Program-made: the position numbers and the translations under genes | Source: Streptomyces chattanoogensis | Lineage (GTDB): Bacteria > Actinomycetota > Actinomycetes > Streptomycetales > Streptomycetaceae | Direction: 5' to 3' | Assembly (NCBI RefSeq): GCF_001294335.1 | Contig: NZ_LGKG01000079.1 | Span: forward strand, 116,283 to 180,282 | DNA: 64,000 bases | The notes under the pieces: model-generated | What the model saw: only the letters and a program-made list of their open reading frames with translations | Database searches by the model: none | Told to the model about the DNA's origin: nothing | In this document: one piece after another, positions 8,559 through 16,541 of the stretch | Position numbering within the stretch: position 1 is the first letter of the stretch | Layout of the letters: every line of letters begins with the position of its first letter

Positions 8559-9266
8559 TCAGTAGCCGATGGTGAAGCGACGCTGGACGAAGCGGGGCAG
8601 CTCCGCCTCGTCGATCAACGCCACAGCCGCATCCTCCACCGAGATCCGGCTACGACCCTCAGCATCCAGAACAGGCTGGTCCCCTCCGACCCTGAAACGC
8701 CCGGTGCGCTCGCCGGGTGCGATCTCCTCAGCAGGGCTGAAGTACGTCCACAGCCGGTTCGACGCCCGCAGGACGTCGAGCGCGTCGCGGTGGCCGCGTA
8801 CCGCTGCGGCGTATTCGCGGGGCAGCCCGAGCTCGTCGAGGGCGGTGTGCAGCAGCTCGTCGGAGTCGGCGCGCACCACTCCCGGTGCGATCTCCAGGCT
8901 GCCGGCGCCGCCGATCACGATGAGCCGGGTCCGCGGGTGGCTCTCCAATGCCTTCAACAGTGCCCGCGCCGCCGTCGCATAGACGGTCGGGTCGGCGATC
9001 GAGCGCCGCACGGTGTCCGCGAAGTCCTTGGCGGCGTTGCCCGGCTGGAACCCGCTGATCAGGACGTCGAGGCCGGGCAGGACGCCGGCGACGCTCTTCG
9101 GGTCCAGGGCGTCGACGCTCACCCACGTGATGTTGTCCCGACGCTCATCACGCTGCGCCTGAGTGGCGTTACGGCTGAACGCCCTGACGTGGTGACCGCG
9201 GTCGAGGGCCTCGCTGACGACCCGGCTGCCGATGGTGCCGGTGGCTCCGATGACTCCGATGTGCAT
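8559..9266 (-). CDS. NAD(P)-binding oxidoreductase, atypical SDR (NmrA/YwnB-like)
   Basis: This 235-aa protein opens with a Rossmann nucleotide-binding motif, GVIGATGTIGSRV (residues 4-16). It continues with ALDRGHHVRAFSRN, VLISGFQPG and LIVIGGAGSLEIAPG, the pattern of atypical short-chain dehydrogenases of the NmrA/YwnB type, which act as redox sensors or isoflavone-reductase-like enzymes and lack the YxxxK active site. The start ATG 9266 has GGGGAGA six bases upstream. The gene is divergent from a TetR regulator 110 bp away, which probably controls it. The substrate is unknown. Confidence 0.85.
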   Translation of the reverse strand: MHIGVIGATGTIGSRVVSEALDRGHHVRAFSRNATQAQRDERRDNITWVSVDALDPKSVAGVLPGLDVLISGFQPGNAAKDFADTVRRSIADPTVYATAARALLKALESHPRTRLIVIGGAGSLEIAPGVVRADSDELLHTALDELGLPREYAAAVRGHRDALDVLRASNRLWTYFSPAEEIAPGERTGRFRVGGDQPVLDAEGRSRISVEDAAVALIDEAELPRFVQRRFTIGY

Positions 9267-9310
9267 GGTTCTCCCCTTGTGCATGCAGCTGCGGAACGCC
9301 ACTGATGTGA

Positions 9311-9353
9311 CGCCCGTGCAGAAACTATACGCCGTGAAGTTTTGATACGGGCG
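9311..9353. promoter_or_regulatory. Candidate TetR operator/promoter region
   Basis: CGCCCGT (9311-9317) and ACGGGCG (9347-9353) form an inverted repeat around an AT-richer core. The core has a possible leftward -10 (TATAGT on the minus strand, about 9325-9330). It lies in the 109-bp gap between the divergent oxidoreductase and TetR genes. Support is only positional. Confidence 0.3.
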
Positions 9354-9375
9354 CTCACTAAATGGACGCTGTAGA

Positions 9376-10101
9376 GTGTCTGTTGTGACAGTCACAGGCA
9401 GTAGGGGACGGCGCGAGCGGCTACGAGCCGAGACCACGACCGAAATCAAGAAAGTGGCACTGGCCTTGATGGCCTCGGGCGGGCCGGACGCCATCACGCT
9501 GCGGGCCATCGCCCGCGAGATGGGCATGACCGCCAACGCCATCTACGGTTACTTCGCAACCCGGGACGACCTCGTCACCACGCTCATCAACGACGTGTAC
9601 ACCGCCTTGGCCGACGCCGTGGACGCTGCCTGGGAAGCCGCCCCCGCCGCGGATCCCGCCGTACGGATCGAGGCATGGGCCAACGCCTTCCGGACCTGGG
9701 CCCTGGTGAACCCCCAGGGCTTCCGGCTCATCTACGGCGACCCTGTCCCCGGCTACCAGGCGCCCGAAGGCGGCCCCGCCCCGGATGCCGCACGCCGGGT
9801 CTGCACCGGGCTCACCGCACTCGCGGCAGCCGCATGGCCCCACGCCCAACACCTCTACCAGGACAGCGCCTTCGACTGGTCCGACTTCGACCCCGGGCTC
9901 CTCGACAAGGTGCGCCCCGCCTTCCCCGACCTGCCGCCCGCAGCCGTCGCCCTCGCCCTGCGCATCTGGGGGCACCTGCACGGCCTGGTGTCACTGGAGG
10001 TCTACGGCCACCTGCACACCCAGACCGCCAGCCCGGACAAGCTCTTCCATGAGGAACTCGCCCAGCTCGTACAGACGTTGGGCATCCCGCGCCGACGCTG
10101 A
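9376..10101 (+). CDS. TetR/AcrR family transcriptional regulator
   Basis: This 241-aa regulator has an N-terminal helix-turn-helix (residues ~18-65; ITLRAIAREMGMTANAIYGYFATRDDL) and a WHG-type ligand-binding domain (~85-235; WANAFRTWALVNPQGFRLIYGDPVPGY). The start is GTG 9376; a second in-frame GTG at 9385 is possible. It is divergent from the NAD(P)-binding oxidoreductase gene and most likely represses that gene and itself, released by an unknown small molecule. A modest hairpin follows before the convergent SRPBCC gene. Confidence 0.9.
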   Translation: MSVVTVTGSRGRRERLRAETTTEIKKVALALMASGGPDAITLRAIAREMGMTANAIYGYFATRDDLVTTLINDVYTALADAVDAAWEAAPAADPAVRIEAWANAFRTWALVNPQGFRLIYGDPVPGYQAPEGGPAPDAARRVCTGLTALAAAAWPHAQHLYQDSAFDWSDFDPGLLDKVRPAFPDLPPAAVALALRIWGHLHGLVSLEVYGHLHTQTASPDKLFHEELAQLVQTLGIPRRR

Positions 10102-10127
10102 ACGTCCGAAGCGCCGACAGGTCCATG

Positions 10128-10147
10128 CCTGGGGGTTGCGTCCCAGG
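10128..10147. terminator. Weak hairpin between convergent genes
   Basis: CCTGGG (10128-10133) and CCCAGG (10142-10147) give a 6-bp stem with an 8-nt loop between the TetR stop (10101) and the leftward SRPBCC stop (10150). Confidence 0.35.
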
Positions 10148-10149
10148 TG

Positions 10150-10722
10150 TCAACCCCTTGTGTGTGGACGGGTGCCGGGTTGCCCCGTGGCCGTCAGAGC
10201 CGCCGCGAGTCCGTTCAACCGCAGGCGGGTGGCGCCGCGCAGGTGGGGGAAGTCGTGGTCGGGCTCCGCGGAAGGGGCGAGGAAGGCTGCTTGCTCGGTC
10301 CAGCTCAGGTGGGTGCCGCCGGCCTCCGGGTGCAGTTCGACGGTCACCAGCGAGGACCAGCGCGGCACGTCGTCCACGCGGGACGTGTACGCGTAGACGA
10401 TCCTCGACCCCGTCCTGATGTCGAGGTAACGGGATGCGTACGCGAGCCGTTCCGGCGGTGCGCCTGGAACCGTGAAGACGCTGGACGCCGTCTCGCCGCC
10501 GTGCACGGTGAAGTCGTGGTGGTACGACACCTGGCGGCCCGGCAGCTTGAACCACCGGCGCCGGACCGGAGTGTCGGCAAAAGCCTCGAACACCGCGCTC
10601 GGCGGCGCGGCCAGATGGAATCCGACCGTGAAGGAGTCGTGCCGCACGCCTGGGACCGCGCTGCTGTCCGGCGCGTCAGTGACTGCGTCCGCGGCAGTGG
10701 TTCCGACAGCGTTGGTGGCCAT
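10150..10722 (-). CDS. SRPBCC (AHSA1-like) family protein
   Basis: This 190-aa protein has a START/Bet v1-like fold of the activator-of-Hsp90-ATPase-homologue type: FHLAAPPSAVFEAFADTPVRRRWF, then beta-strand text (SRIVYAYTSRVD, LVTVELHPEAGGTHLSWTEQAAF). Such proteins bind hydrophobic ligands, and many are paired with ArsR or HxlR regulators. ATG 10722 is preferred over the ATG at 10740 because GAGGA lies five bases upstream of it. It is divergent from an HxlR regulator 159 bp away. The ligand is unknown. Confidence 0.85.
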   Translation of the reverse strand: MATNAVGTTAADAVTDAPDSSAVPGVRHDSFTVGFHLAAPPSAVFEAFADTPVRRRWFKLPGRQVSYHHDFTVHGGETASSVFTVPGAPPERLAYASRYLDIRTGSRIVYAYTSRVDDVPRWSSLVTVELHPEAGGTHLSWTEQAAFLAPSAEPDHDFPHLRGATRLRLNGLAAALTATGQPGTRPHTRG

Positions 10723-10821
10723 CTTTTCCTCACAAGGCATCGTGACGGATCGGGTGAGCGCCCATTGGTTACCATCCGTATGTAATGGGGTACGGCCGCT
10801 GCGATCAAGGCCTGGCGCTCA

Positions 10822-10859
10822 CGCACTTTCCCGTCAGCTGCGTACTTTCACGTCAGCTA
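10822..10859. promoter_or_regulatory. Two tandem 19-bp direct repeats upstream of hxlR gene
   Basis: CGCACTTTCCCGTCAGCTG (10822-10840) is followed without a gap by CGTACTTTCACGTCAGCTA (10841-10859), 16 of 19 positions identical. The array lies 22 bp before the HxlR start and is a likely binding site for that regulator. Confidence 0.5.
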
Positions 10860-10881
10860 CGCACCCGAAGGGAACCGACAT

Positions 10882-11289
10882 ATGGATTCCGCACTGCGCT
10901 CCCAGCTGGCGGCCGCCGGGGTCACCGCGGAGTGCGCGGCGACCATCGGACTCGTACGTGACGTGCTCGCCCGTGTCGGAGACAAATGGACCGTCCTGGT
11001 CATCACCACGCTCGGCGACGGACCGCTGCGCTTCACGGCCCTGCACGAGCGGATCGCCGGGGTTTCGCAGCGGATGCTGAGCCAGACGCTCCGCTCGCTG
11101 ACCCGCGACGGACTGATCACGCGGACGGCCTACGCCGAAGTGCCGCCGCGCGTCGAGTACGAGCTCACTCCACTCGGGCGATCGCTCAGCGACACCGTCA
11201 CGCATGTGGTGCGTTGGGTACAGGCACACCAGATCGAGATCGTCCATAACCGTGAGGTGTTCGACGGAGCCGGTTCCGCGGCGCCGTGA
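10882..11289 (+). CDS. HxlR family winged-helix transcriptional regulator
   Basis: This 135-aa protein shows the HxlR domain: VGDKWTVLVITTLGDGPLRF, LHERIAGVSQRMLSQTLRSL (recognition helix), DGLITRTAYAEVPPRVEYELT (wing), and a C-terminal dimerisation helix. A Cys (residue 18) in the N-terminal arm lies where redox-sensing relatives have their sensor Cys. The start ATG 10882 has GAAGGGAA upstream. The divergent SRPBCC gene is the likely target; the tandem 19-bp repeats are the likely operator. Confidence 0.92.
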   Translation: MDSALRSQLAAAGVTAECAATIGLVRDVLARVGDKWTVLVITTLGDGPLRFTALHERIAGVSQRMLSQTLRSLTRDGLITRTAYAEVPPRVEYELTPLGRSLSDTVTHVVRWVQAHQIEIVHNREVFDGAGSAAP

Positions 11290-11519
11290 AGCAACGGGCA
11301 GCACTGCCGCGTTCGCCGCTCGCTGGGCTCGCGGCGGCATGCGCCGGCGAAACGGTGCCAGAGCAGGCCGCTGCCGTGTTTCGGTGATGCCGGCGAACCC
11401 GTCGGAGAGATCCGGGCGCGGGGTCGGGCTGCGCCTGCACGCCGCCTGGCGACGCCTGGAACTGCGGGCCTCCGAGCGGGAGTTGGTACGCCCGAGCGCC
11501 TGCCCCGGACCGCGGGGCC
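11290..11519. other. Non-coding stretch beside transporter relic
   Basis: No credible frame was seen. On the minus strand it would hold the rest of the transporter gene whose fragment lies at 11520-11652, but the translated text in all frames is Arg/Pro-rich shadow sequence. Confidence 0.35.
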
Positions 11520-11652
11520 CTCGAACGGACCGGCCCGCATGCGGCGGAAGACCCGCCAGATCTCGGCCAGGATCACGATGTTGATGGCGGCGATGATGTA
11601 TGTACGGGAAGACGCCGGACACGATGGTGCCGATCAGCCTGGTGGCGGTGTG
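11520..11652 (-). pseudogene. Fragment of a HoxN/NixA-type nickel/cobalt transporter
   Basis: Reading leftward, one frame gives HTATRLIGTIVSGVFPYI and a second continues IAAINIVILAEIWRVFRRMRAG. Together these match the central transmembrane part of HoxN/HupN/NixA nickel permeases. The change of frame is explained by a 4-base tandem duplication (ACAT on the minus strand, near 11596-11605): removing it restores P-Y-I-I-A-A. Neither the metal-binding HX4DH segment upstream nor the C-terminal helices can be found. It is a decayed internal fragment. Confidence 0.6.
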
Positions 11653-11696
11653 CAGCTGGGAGTCGTAGGTGCATCAGCACAAACACCGTTGCGGTA

Positions 11697-12296
11697 TCAG
11701 CAATCCTGCGGTCGGCGGATCTCGCCCGTGCCCAGTGTGATCACGGCCCGGGGTTGCATGGGCCCCTCGCCGCGTCGGGAGAGCAAGACCACCTCCTCGA
11801 CCACCGCCGACAGCGCACCGAGCCGGACAGCGCACTCGGCGGCCAGGCGCTTCGGGTCCTGGGTGCGGCCGAGGGACAGATGCGGGGTGAAGCGGCCGGC
11901 GCGCCCGTGGCAGAGCGGGAACCGCAGGCCCAGCTCCTGGTGGAGATGGGCCCAGGGCGCAGGGTCCGCCGCAGCCGGATCGAGCCACAACGTCGCGTAG
12001 TGCCGGTGCCGGAAGTACCGCACTCCGGCCAGGCGCGCCGTGAACGCCGTGCTCTGCGCCGCCCAGGCGGAGAGCACCGGCACGGCCCGTGCGAACGCCT
12101 CCTCCGGTACGAAGCCGAACAGCAGATTCACATGCGGCGGCCACCGCCGTACCTGCGGATCGTGCTCCCAGCGGATGTCCTGGATCACCGGCCAGAGCTT
12201 CCGCGGCGGCAGCCACGCCACCGCCGTCCGGGCCGTCGGCGCCACCTCGAGCGCATCTACCGGCTCGGCCCCGCCGAAAACCGGATTCCCGTTCAC
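11697..12296 (-). CDS. 2'-5' RNA ligase / cyclic phosphodiesterase superfamily protein
   Basis: The ~199-aa product contains the two HxT/S-like motifs of the 2H phosphoesterase fold: [10 protein letters not shown] (HVN) and [10 protein letters not shown] (HLS). Between them are W-L-D-P strands and a Leu-rich helix. Members open or form 2',3'- or 2',5'-phosphodiester linkages; the [12 protein letters not shown] stretch before the first motif is typical of the larger actinobacterial subgroup. The frame stays open to an ATG at 12494, but residues encoded there are unrelated in style, so I favour GTG 12296 (GGGGA upstream on the minus strand). The start remains uncertain. The neighbour on the far side, at 12576, is divergent. 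Confidence 0.65.
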   Translation of the reverse strand: MNGNPVFGGAEPVDALEVAPTARTAVAWLPPRKLWPVIQDIRWEHDPQVRRWPPHVNLLFGFVPEEAFARAVPVLSAWAAQSTAFTARLAGVRYFRHRHYATLWLDPAAADPAPWAHLHQELGLRFPLCHGRAGRFTPHLSLGRTQDPKRLAAECAVRLGALSAVVEEVVLLSRRGEGPMQPRAVITLGTGEIRRPQDC

Positions 12297-12575
12297 ATGG
12301 CCATGGTCCCCAATCGGGCTCGGAAAATCGTCCAGAGCCACACGTACGGTTCCCGGTGAGCACGAGTGCAGCGTCTGCCGGAACGGCATCGCGGACTTTC
12401 TGCCAGCGTTGGCCACCGACACCGTGGCGGCCAGGGACGGCAGCCGGTCAGCAGCGCCCTCGAAGGTCGCCGTGCGCGGCCGGACGGCCGGCACTGCACA
12501 GCGATTCCATCACTGTGGTGCTCGGGGGTGCACGGTCGGCCGGTGCCGGGGGACGATGGTGGTCGGGAGCCTGCG

Positions 12576-12690
12576 ATGAGTGCCTCTGAACCGGCTGGTG
12601 CCGGGCGGGTGCGGTTTGCTTCGTCTCCGCCTGGTGGGCTGCTGGACCTGCTGAATGTCGCGGCCGTTGTGCTCGATGCGGACGGGCGGG
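12576..12690 (+). pseudogene. Orphaned 5' end of the PAS-SpoIIE phosphatase gene
   Basis: ATG 12576 opens MSASEPAGAG, then FASSPPGGLLDLLNVAAVVLDADGR, the usual beginning of Streptomyces multi-sensor SpoIIE phosphatases and the first strand of a PAS domain. At ~12690 this frame runs into nonsense, while the +1 frame resumes with the end of the same PAS domain (FPIRHKDGSTRLVEF). About 60-70 residues that normally lie between are missing, so an internal deletion both removed the PAS core and broke the frame. Confidence 0.6.
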
Positions 12691-14529
12691 GCGGGGGTCT
12701 TCCCCATACGGCACAAGGACGGCAGCACCAGGCTGGTGGAGTTCCGCAACATGCGGCTGCTGGATGACCGGAACGATCTCTATGCGCTGGGGCTGGCCTC
12801 GGATCAGGCCACGGTGCGGCAGGTGGAGCGGGACCTCGCCCTGTGTACCGGGCTGGTCTCCCAGTCCCCGATCGGATTGGTGGTCATGGACACCGATCTG
12901 CGGTACGTCACGTGCAATCCCGCGCTGGAGCGCATTGATGGTCTGACCGCCGAGGAGCTGGTTGGCCGGCGCGTCCGTGACGTTCTGCCGCATTTGGACC
13001 ATGAGGCCATCGAGGTCTCGATGCGCCAGGTGCTCGCCACCGGCGTCCCGATCCTGGACCAGGAGATCGTCGGGCGCACCTTCGCCGATCCGGATCATGA
13101 GCATGTGTGGTCGGTCTCGACGTTCCGGCTGGAGGACCCTGGGGGGAAGGTGCTGGGAGTGGCGAAATCGATCGTGGACGTCACCGACCGGCACCGTGCG
13201 GCTGCCGAGGCGCACCATGCGCGGCAACGTCTGGCTCTCATCGCGGACGCCTCCGTGCTCATCGGCACCACCCTCGATCTGGACCGGACCGCGCATGAGC
13301 TCGCCGACATCGTCGTGCCCGACCTGGCCGATGTCGCCGCCGTGGACATCCTCGACAGCGCCCTGGAGGGCCGCGGCCCTCCACTGCCGGCACCGGGACC
13401 CGCACTTTTGCGGGCGCTGGCGGTGAAGGCGGCCTACCCCACCGAAGCCGTCCGCGCCGCCGACCCTGTCGGCCACCTAGCGCACTACGGCGCCGACCGT
13501 CTGGTGACCCAGTGCGTGACCTGTGGCCAGCCCGTCCTCGTCTCGCACGTGGAAAGCAGCGACCTGCCGAGTATCGCCCGCGACCCCGCGGCCGCCGCCC
13601 TCCTGGCTCGGGCCGGCCTGCACTCCTACCTGGCCGTTCCCCTGATCGCCCGCGGCGTCGTGCTCGGCGCCCTGGATCTCAAGCGCATCCGCAACCCGGT
13701 GCCGTTCGACGAAGACGACCTGGTCCTGGCCAGCGAGCTGGCCGCCCGAGCCGCGGTGTCGATCGACAACGCCCGCTGGTACCAGCGCGAACGGAGCACC
13801 GCGCTCACCCTCCAGCGCAGCCTCCTGCCCCAGCACCCGCCGCACCGGCACGGCCTGGAGATCGCCTACCGCTACCAGCCCGCGGGCGCCGCCAGCGAGG
13901 TCGGCGGCGACTGGTTCGACGTCATCCCCCTGCCCGGCGCCAAGACGGCCCTGGTAGTCGGTGACGTGATGGGCAGCGGCGTCACCGCCGCCGCCACCAT
14001 GGGCCAGCTCAGCAGCGCCATCCGCTCCCTGGCCAATCTCGACCTGGAGCCCGCCCAGGTGCTGCACAACCTCGACTGCAGCACCAGGGGCCTGGAGCAG
14101 TGCATCGCCACGTGCGTCTACGCCATCTGCGACCCCGGCCACCAGCAGTGGCGCATCTCCACCGCAGGCCACCTGCCACCCGTCCTGATACGACCCGGTC
14201 ATGCCCCTCAGCTCCTCGAACTGCCCACCGGCGTACCCCTGGGGGTCGGCGACATCCCCTTCGACACCACCACGCTCGACCTTCACCCTGGCGACGAGCT
14301 TCTCCTCTACACCGACGGCCTGGTCGAGACCCGCGACCAGGCCATCGACACCCGCCTCCACACACTCCTGGACCTCCTCGTCGAACCCCATGGGTCCCTC
14401 GAGGAAGCCTGCGACCGGCTCCTGCACGCCCTGCGGCAACCTGACGGCCACGACGATGTGGCCTTGCTCCTCGCACGCGTGCCGGACCATCCGTCACCGC
14501 CTCGACGCAGCGGTGGCCCGAGCGCCTAG
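12655..14529 (+). CDS. PAS-GAF-SpoIIE (PP2C) serine phosphatase, N-terminally damaged
   Basis: The open frame encodes 624 aa. Residues ~15-50 are the tail of a broken PAS domain; ~60-180 a complete PAS (SQSPIGLVVMDTDLRYVTCNPALERIDG ... VDVTDRH); ~190-370 a GAF domain; ~385-610 a SpoIIE/PP2C phosphatase with metal-binding Asp residues in GGDWFDVI, VGDVMGSG and DGHDDVALL. Such proteins dephosphorylate anti-anti-sigma (STAS) factors. There is no C-terminal HATPase anti-sigma domain, unlike many relatives. The annotated ATG 12655 lies out of frame inside the original first PAS, so translation may instead begin at a later start or not at all. The ancestral start was probably 12576. Confidence 0.75.
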   Translation: MSRPLCSMRTGGAGVFPIRHKDGSTRLVEFRNMRLLDDRNDLYALGLASDQATVRQVERDLALCTGLVSQSPIGLVVMDTDLRYVTCNPALERIDGLTAEELVGRRVRDVLPHLDHEAIEVSMRQVLATGVPILDQEIVGRTFADPDHEHVWSVSTFRLEDPGGKVLGVAKSIVDVTDRHRAAAEAHHARQRLALIADASVLIGTTLDLDRTAHELADIVVPDLADVAAVDILDSALEGRGPPLPAPGPALLRALAVKAAYPTEAVRAADPVGHLAHYGADRLVTQCVTCGQPVLVSHVESSDLPSIARDPAAAALLARAGLHSYLAVPLIARGVVLGALDLKRIRNPVPFDEDDLVLASELAARAAVSIDNARWYQRERSTALTLQRSLLPQHPPHRHGLEIAYRYQPAGAASEVGGDWFDVIPLPGAKTALVVGDVMGSGVTAAATMGQLSSAIRSLANLDLEPAQVLHNLDCSTRGLEQCIATCVYAICDPGHQQWRISTAGHLPPVLIRPGHAPQLLELPTGVPLGVGDIPFDTTTLDLHPGDELLLYTDGLVETRDQAIDTRLHTLLDLLVEPHGSLEEACDRLLHALRQPDGHDDVALLLARVPDHPSPPRRSGGPSA

Positions 14530-14611
14530 AGGGCACATCTGATCAACGTTCAGGTCGGGATGCCCGTAGCGCCCGGTGCGGTTCGCCGGGGTGGTATGGA
14601 TTCTGAAGTTA

Positions 14612-14654
14612 CGTAGAGAACGGCTCCGTAGAGAGCGGCTCATGGTGTGAGCCG
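14612..14654. repeat. 15-bp tandem repeat and hairpin
   Basis: CGTAGAGAACGGCTC (14612-14626) is followed at once by CGTAGAGAGCGGCTC (14627-14641), one difference. The end of the second copy forms a hairpin: CGGCTCA (14636-14642), loop TGGTG, TGAGCCG (14648-14654). The rest of 14530-14882 holds no gene; the hairpin may terminate the phosphatase transcript. Confidence 0.5.
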
Positions 14655-14882
14655 TAGCCCAGTGGATCAAGATCAGAGGCCCCCTTAGGGGCGCAGGGTT
14701 GCCTGAACGTGGCCAGGAGGGAGTCGTCCTCGGTCCGGGCGCGATAGCGGCCCGCCCGCCGCACCCTTTCCCAGACATCCGCTGATGCCCAGACATCCGC
14801 TGAATTTTCCTCCTGTCCCGAATTGGGTGGTTGTGTGTATCGTCCTCAGAGGCAGTTCCCGCACGCGATGGGACTGGGAGAC

Positions 14883-15116
14883 ATGATGAAGAAGATCATC
14901 GCGATAGCATTCGCCACCGCACTGTTCGGGGCCGGAGGTGTCGGCATCGCCTCGGCGGCCACCGCAGTGCCGGAGGCTCCGCCGGGCCAGGGCGCCGTCA
15001 CCACAACGTTCCACTGTCCCGCCCCGCGCGGCACCTTCGCGATCACAGCGGACCGGTGGGTGATGGGCCAGTACGAGTGGTATTACGGCGAGCAAGGCTG
15101 CACGTACAGCTCGTAG
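14883..15116 (+). CDS. Small secreted hypothetical protein
   Basis: This 77-aa product begins MMKKIIAIAFATALFGAGGVGIASA, a textbook signal peptide with cleavage near residue 25. The mature ~50 residues include one Cys pair (FHCPAPRG and EQGCTYSS) likely to form a disulfide, and several aromatics (DRWVMGQYEWYYGE). GGGAG precedes the double ATG (14883/14886). It resembles the many short exported Streptomyces proteins of unknown role. Confidence 0.7.
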   Translation: MMKKIIAIAFATALFGAGGVGIASAATAVPEAPPGQGAVTTTFHCPAPRGTFAITADRWVMGQYEWYYGEQGCTYSS

Positions 15117-15185
15117 CCGTCGGCGCCCCGGGGCGTACGCGGGCAGGTGATCGAAGAGGCTGAGGGTGACCTGGCCTCCGCGGGT

Positions 15186-15995
15186 TCAGCTCTGATGGAT
15201 GAGCACAGGGCCACCGAGTGTCCGCATGTCGTAGGGGTAGAGCCAGGCGCCCCAGGTGCCGGCCTCGAGCGCGTCGATCGCTATCAGCGCGTCGGATGCG
15301 TTCTTGCAGTGGGGGTGCCGCACGGCAAAGGCCGTGATGCGGGCGCGCAGGGTGGGCAGCCAGGCGGCGATGAGCTGCGGGTCACCGTCGTACCACCAGG
15401 TGAACTTCAGCTCCTCCCATAGGAGTTCGGTGCCCCAGCCGAAGGCGAGGCGGACCACCCCGGCGTCCGCTTCGGGGCCGGTGAGCCTGGCGATGTGGTC
15501 CAGCCACGGCTCCAGGGCACCCGTCGCATGAGCGATGCCCTCGATCAGATCGGTGATCTCCCAGTACGGCCGGCCGTCGGTCACGGCGACATGCAGCAGC
15601 GCCCGGAAGGCCCGCTCGACCGCGGCGCGCTCGGCCACGGGCCAGTCCGCGAGCCGGGCACCGCGGCGGCCGAGGCGCCCCATCACATCCGACGGGTCGG
15701 TGCCGTCCCCGTCCGGTCCCCAGCGGCGCAGCGCACGAGGGATGAAGCGGCGCCACAGGACGGAGTACTGGTCCTCGTCCCAGTGGCTGGCGACCTCACG
15801 CATGAAGTGCCCAAGAAGATCGTCCGGCACATCGGCAGGGTCACCGCCGAGAACTCGCAGCTCCGACTCCGCAGTGCAGTACGTGCACCCGTCGACCGGA
15901 CCGTCGAGCCCAGGTGGCGAGGCAAAGACCTCGTCCACCTCGGCCAGCGCGTCGCGCCACAGCGTGTACGCGGCGAGCGCAGGGGGTTCGGACAT
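15186..15995 (-). CDS. Conserved hypothetical protein
   Basis: This 269-aa soluble protein starts at ATG 15995 (MSEPPALAAYTLWRDALAEV). It is helix-rich and acidic, with many Trp residues (RRFIPRALRRWGPDG, WEITDLIEGIAHATGALEPWLDHI, WEELKFTWWYDGD). A CTYC motif near residue 38 could bind metal or form a disulfide. The frame is open upstream to 16334, but that part is Pro/Trp repeat translation from the repeat tract at 16179 and is not convincing. No domain is recognised. It is divergent from the DUF1353 membrane gene. Confidence 0.7.
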   Translation of the reverse strand: MSEPPALAAYTLWRDALAEVDEVFASPPGLDGPVDGCTYCTAESELRVLGGDPADVPDDLLGHFMREVASHWDEDQYSVLWRRFIPRALRRWGPDGDGTDPSDVMGRLGRRGARLADWPVAERAAVERAFRALLHVAVTDGRPYWEITDLIEGIAHATGALEPWLDHIARLTGPEADAGVVRLAFGWGTELLWEELKFTWWYDGDPQLIAAWLPTLRARITAFAVRHPHCKNASDALIAIDALEAGTWGAWLYPYDMRTLGGPVLIHQS

Positions 15996-16178
15996 GCTGG
16001 GACCTACCAGGGGACTCCGCGCGGCCGACACCGGCGAAGAGCGCGACGCTACCAGCAGGCCGATCGATGGGTACCACCAGGGGCTGTCCGGAGTGATCCG
16101 CCCGACGGGCAGGCCCTGGTCCACCTCGCGATCTCCGTACCGCCGCCGGCTCCCGGCCTGCGGACGCGCAGAAGCAGC

Positions 16179-16229
16179 CGGAACCACCCACTGGAGCCAC
16201 CACTGGAACCACCCGATGGAACCACTCCC
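16179..16229. repeat. Degenerate GGAACCACC tandem repeat
   Basis: About four imperfect units of roughly 11-14 bp built on GGAACCACC (CCGGAACCACCCA, CTGGAGCCACCA, CTGGAACCACCCGA, TGGAACCACTC) lie between two divergent genes. No function is visible. Confidence 0.5.
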
Positions 16230-16448
16230 GCAACCCGTCGGAACCAGACACCGCACGCGGTCGACCGAGAGCAACGATCCGCAGGGCCGGACGAGCGGTG
16301 TGCGCCATGGCCTGATGTGGGCCCGCCGCGCCACGGGTGGACGGTGACGGTGAGGCGCATGGGTGACAGATCGCCAGGAGGGCGGATAGCGGCAGCCGAT
16401 CGCCGGAAGAGAAGGGGTATGAACCCGCGTGGTGAGAGGGAGGTACGC

Positions 16449-16541
16449 ATGTTCGCATCCGACGGCTTCATCGTGATCGGCCGCCTGCCCGGGCCCAACC
16501 GGAGCAACGAGGAGACCGGAGCCTGCGAGGCCGCGCGATGA
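16449..16541 (+). CDS. Possible small leader protein coupled to DUF1353 gene
   Basis: A 30-codon frame (MFASDGFIVIGRLPG...) starts at ATG 16449 with GGGAGG six bases before it. It ends in a TGA that overlaps the next ATG (ATGA, 16538-16541). The strong ribosome site and coupling suggest translation, either as a functional peptide or as a device to load ribosomes on the next gene. No homologue is known to me. Confidence 0.4.
   Translation: MFASDGFIVIGRLPGPNRSNEETGACEAAR

Noticed and set aside
14612..14654. Tandem repeat and hairpin considered as an attachment site or small RNA
   Set aside because: No matching second copy, tRNA end or promoter was seen; kept only as a repeat.
16179..16229. 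Short tandem repeats considered as a CRISPR array
   Set aside because: Units are 11-14 bp, degenerate and without unique spacers.
15495..16541. 348-codon plus frame ending at the DUF1353 start
   Set aside because: Mostly antisense to the hypothetical gene at 15186-15995; only its last 30 codons have a ribosome site and were kept as a small candidate.
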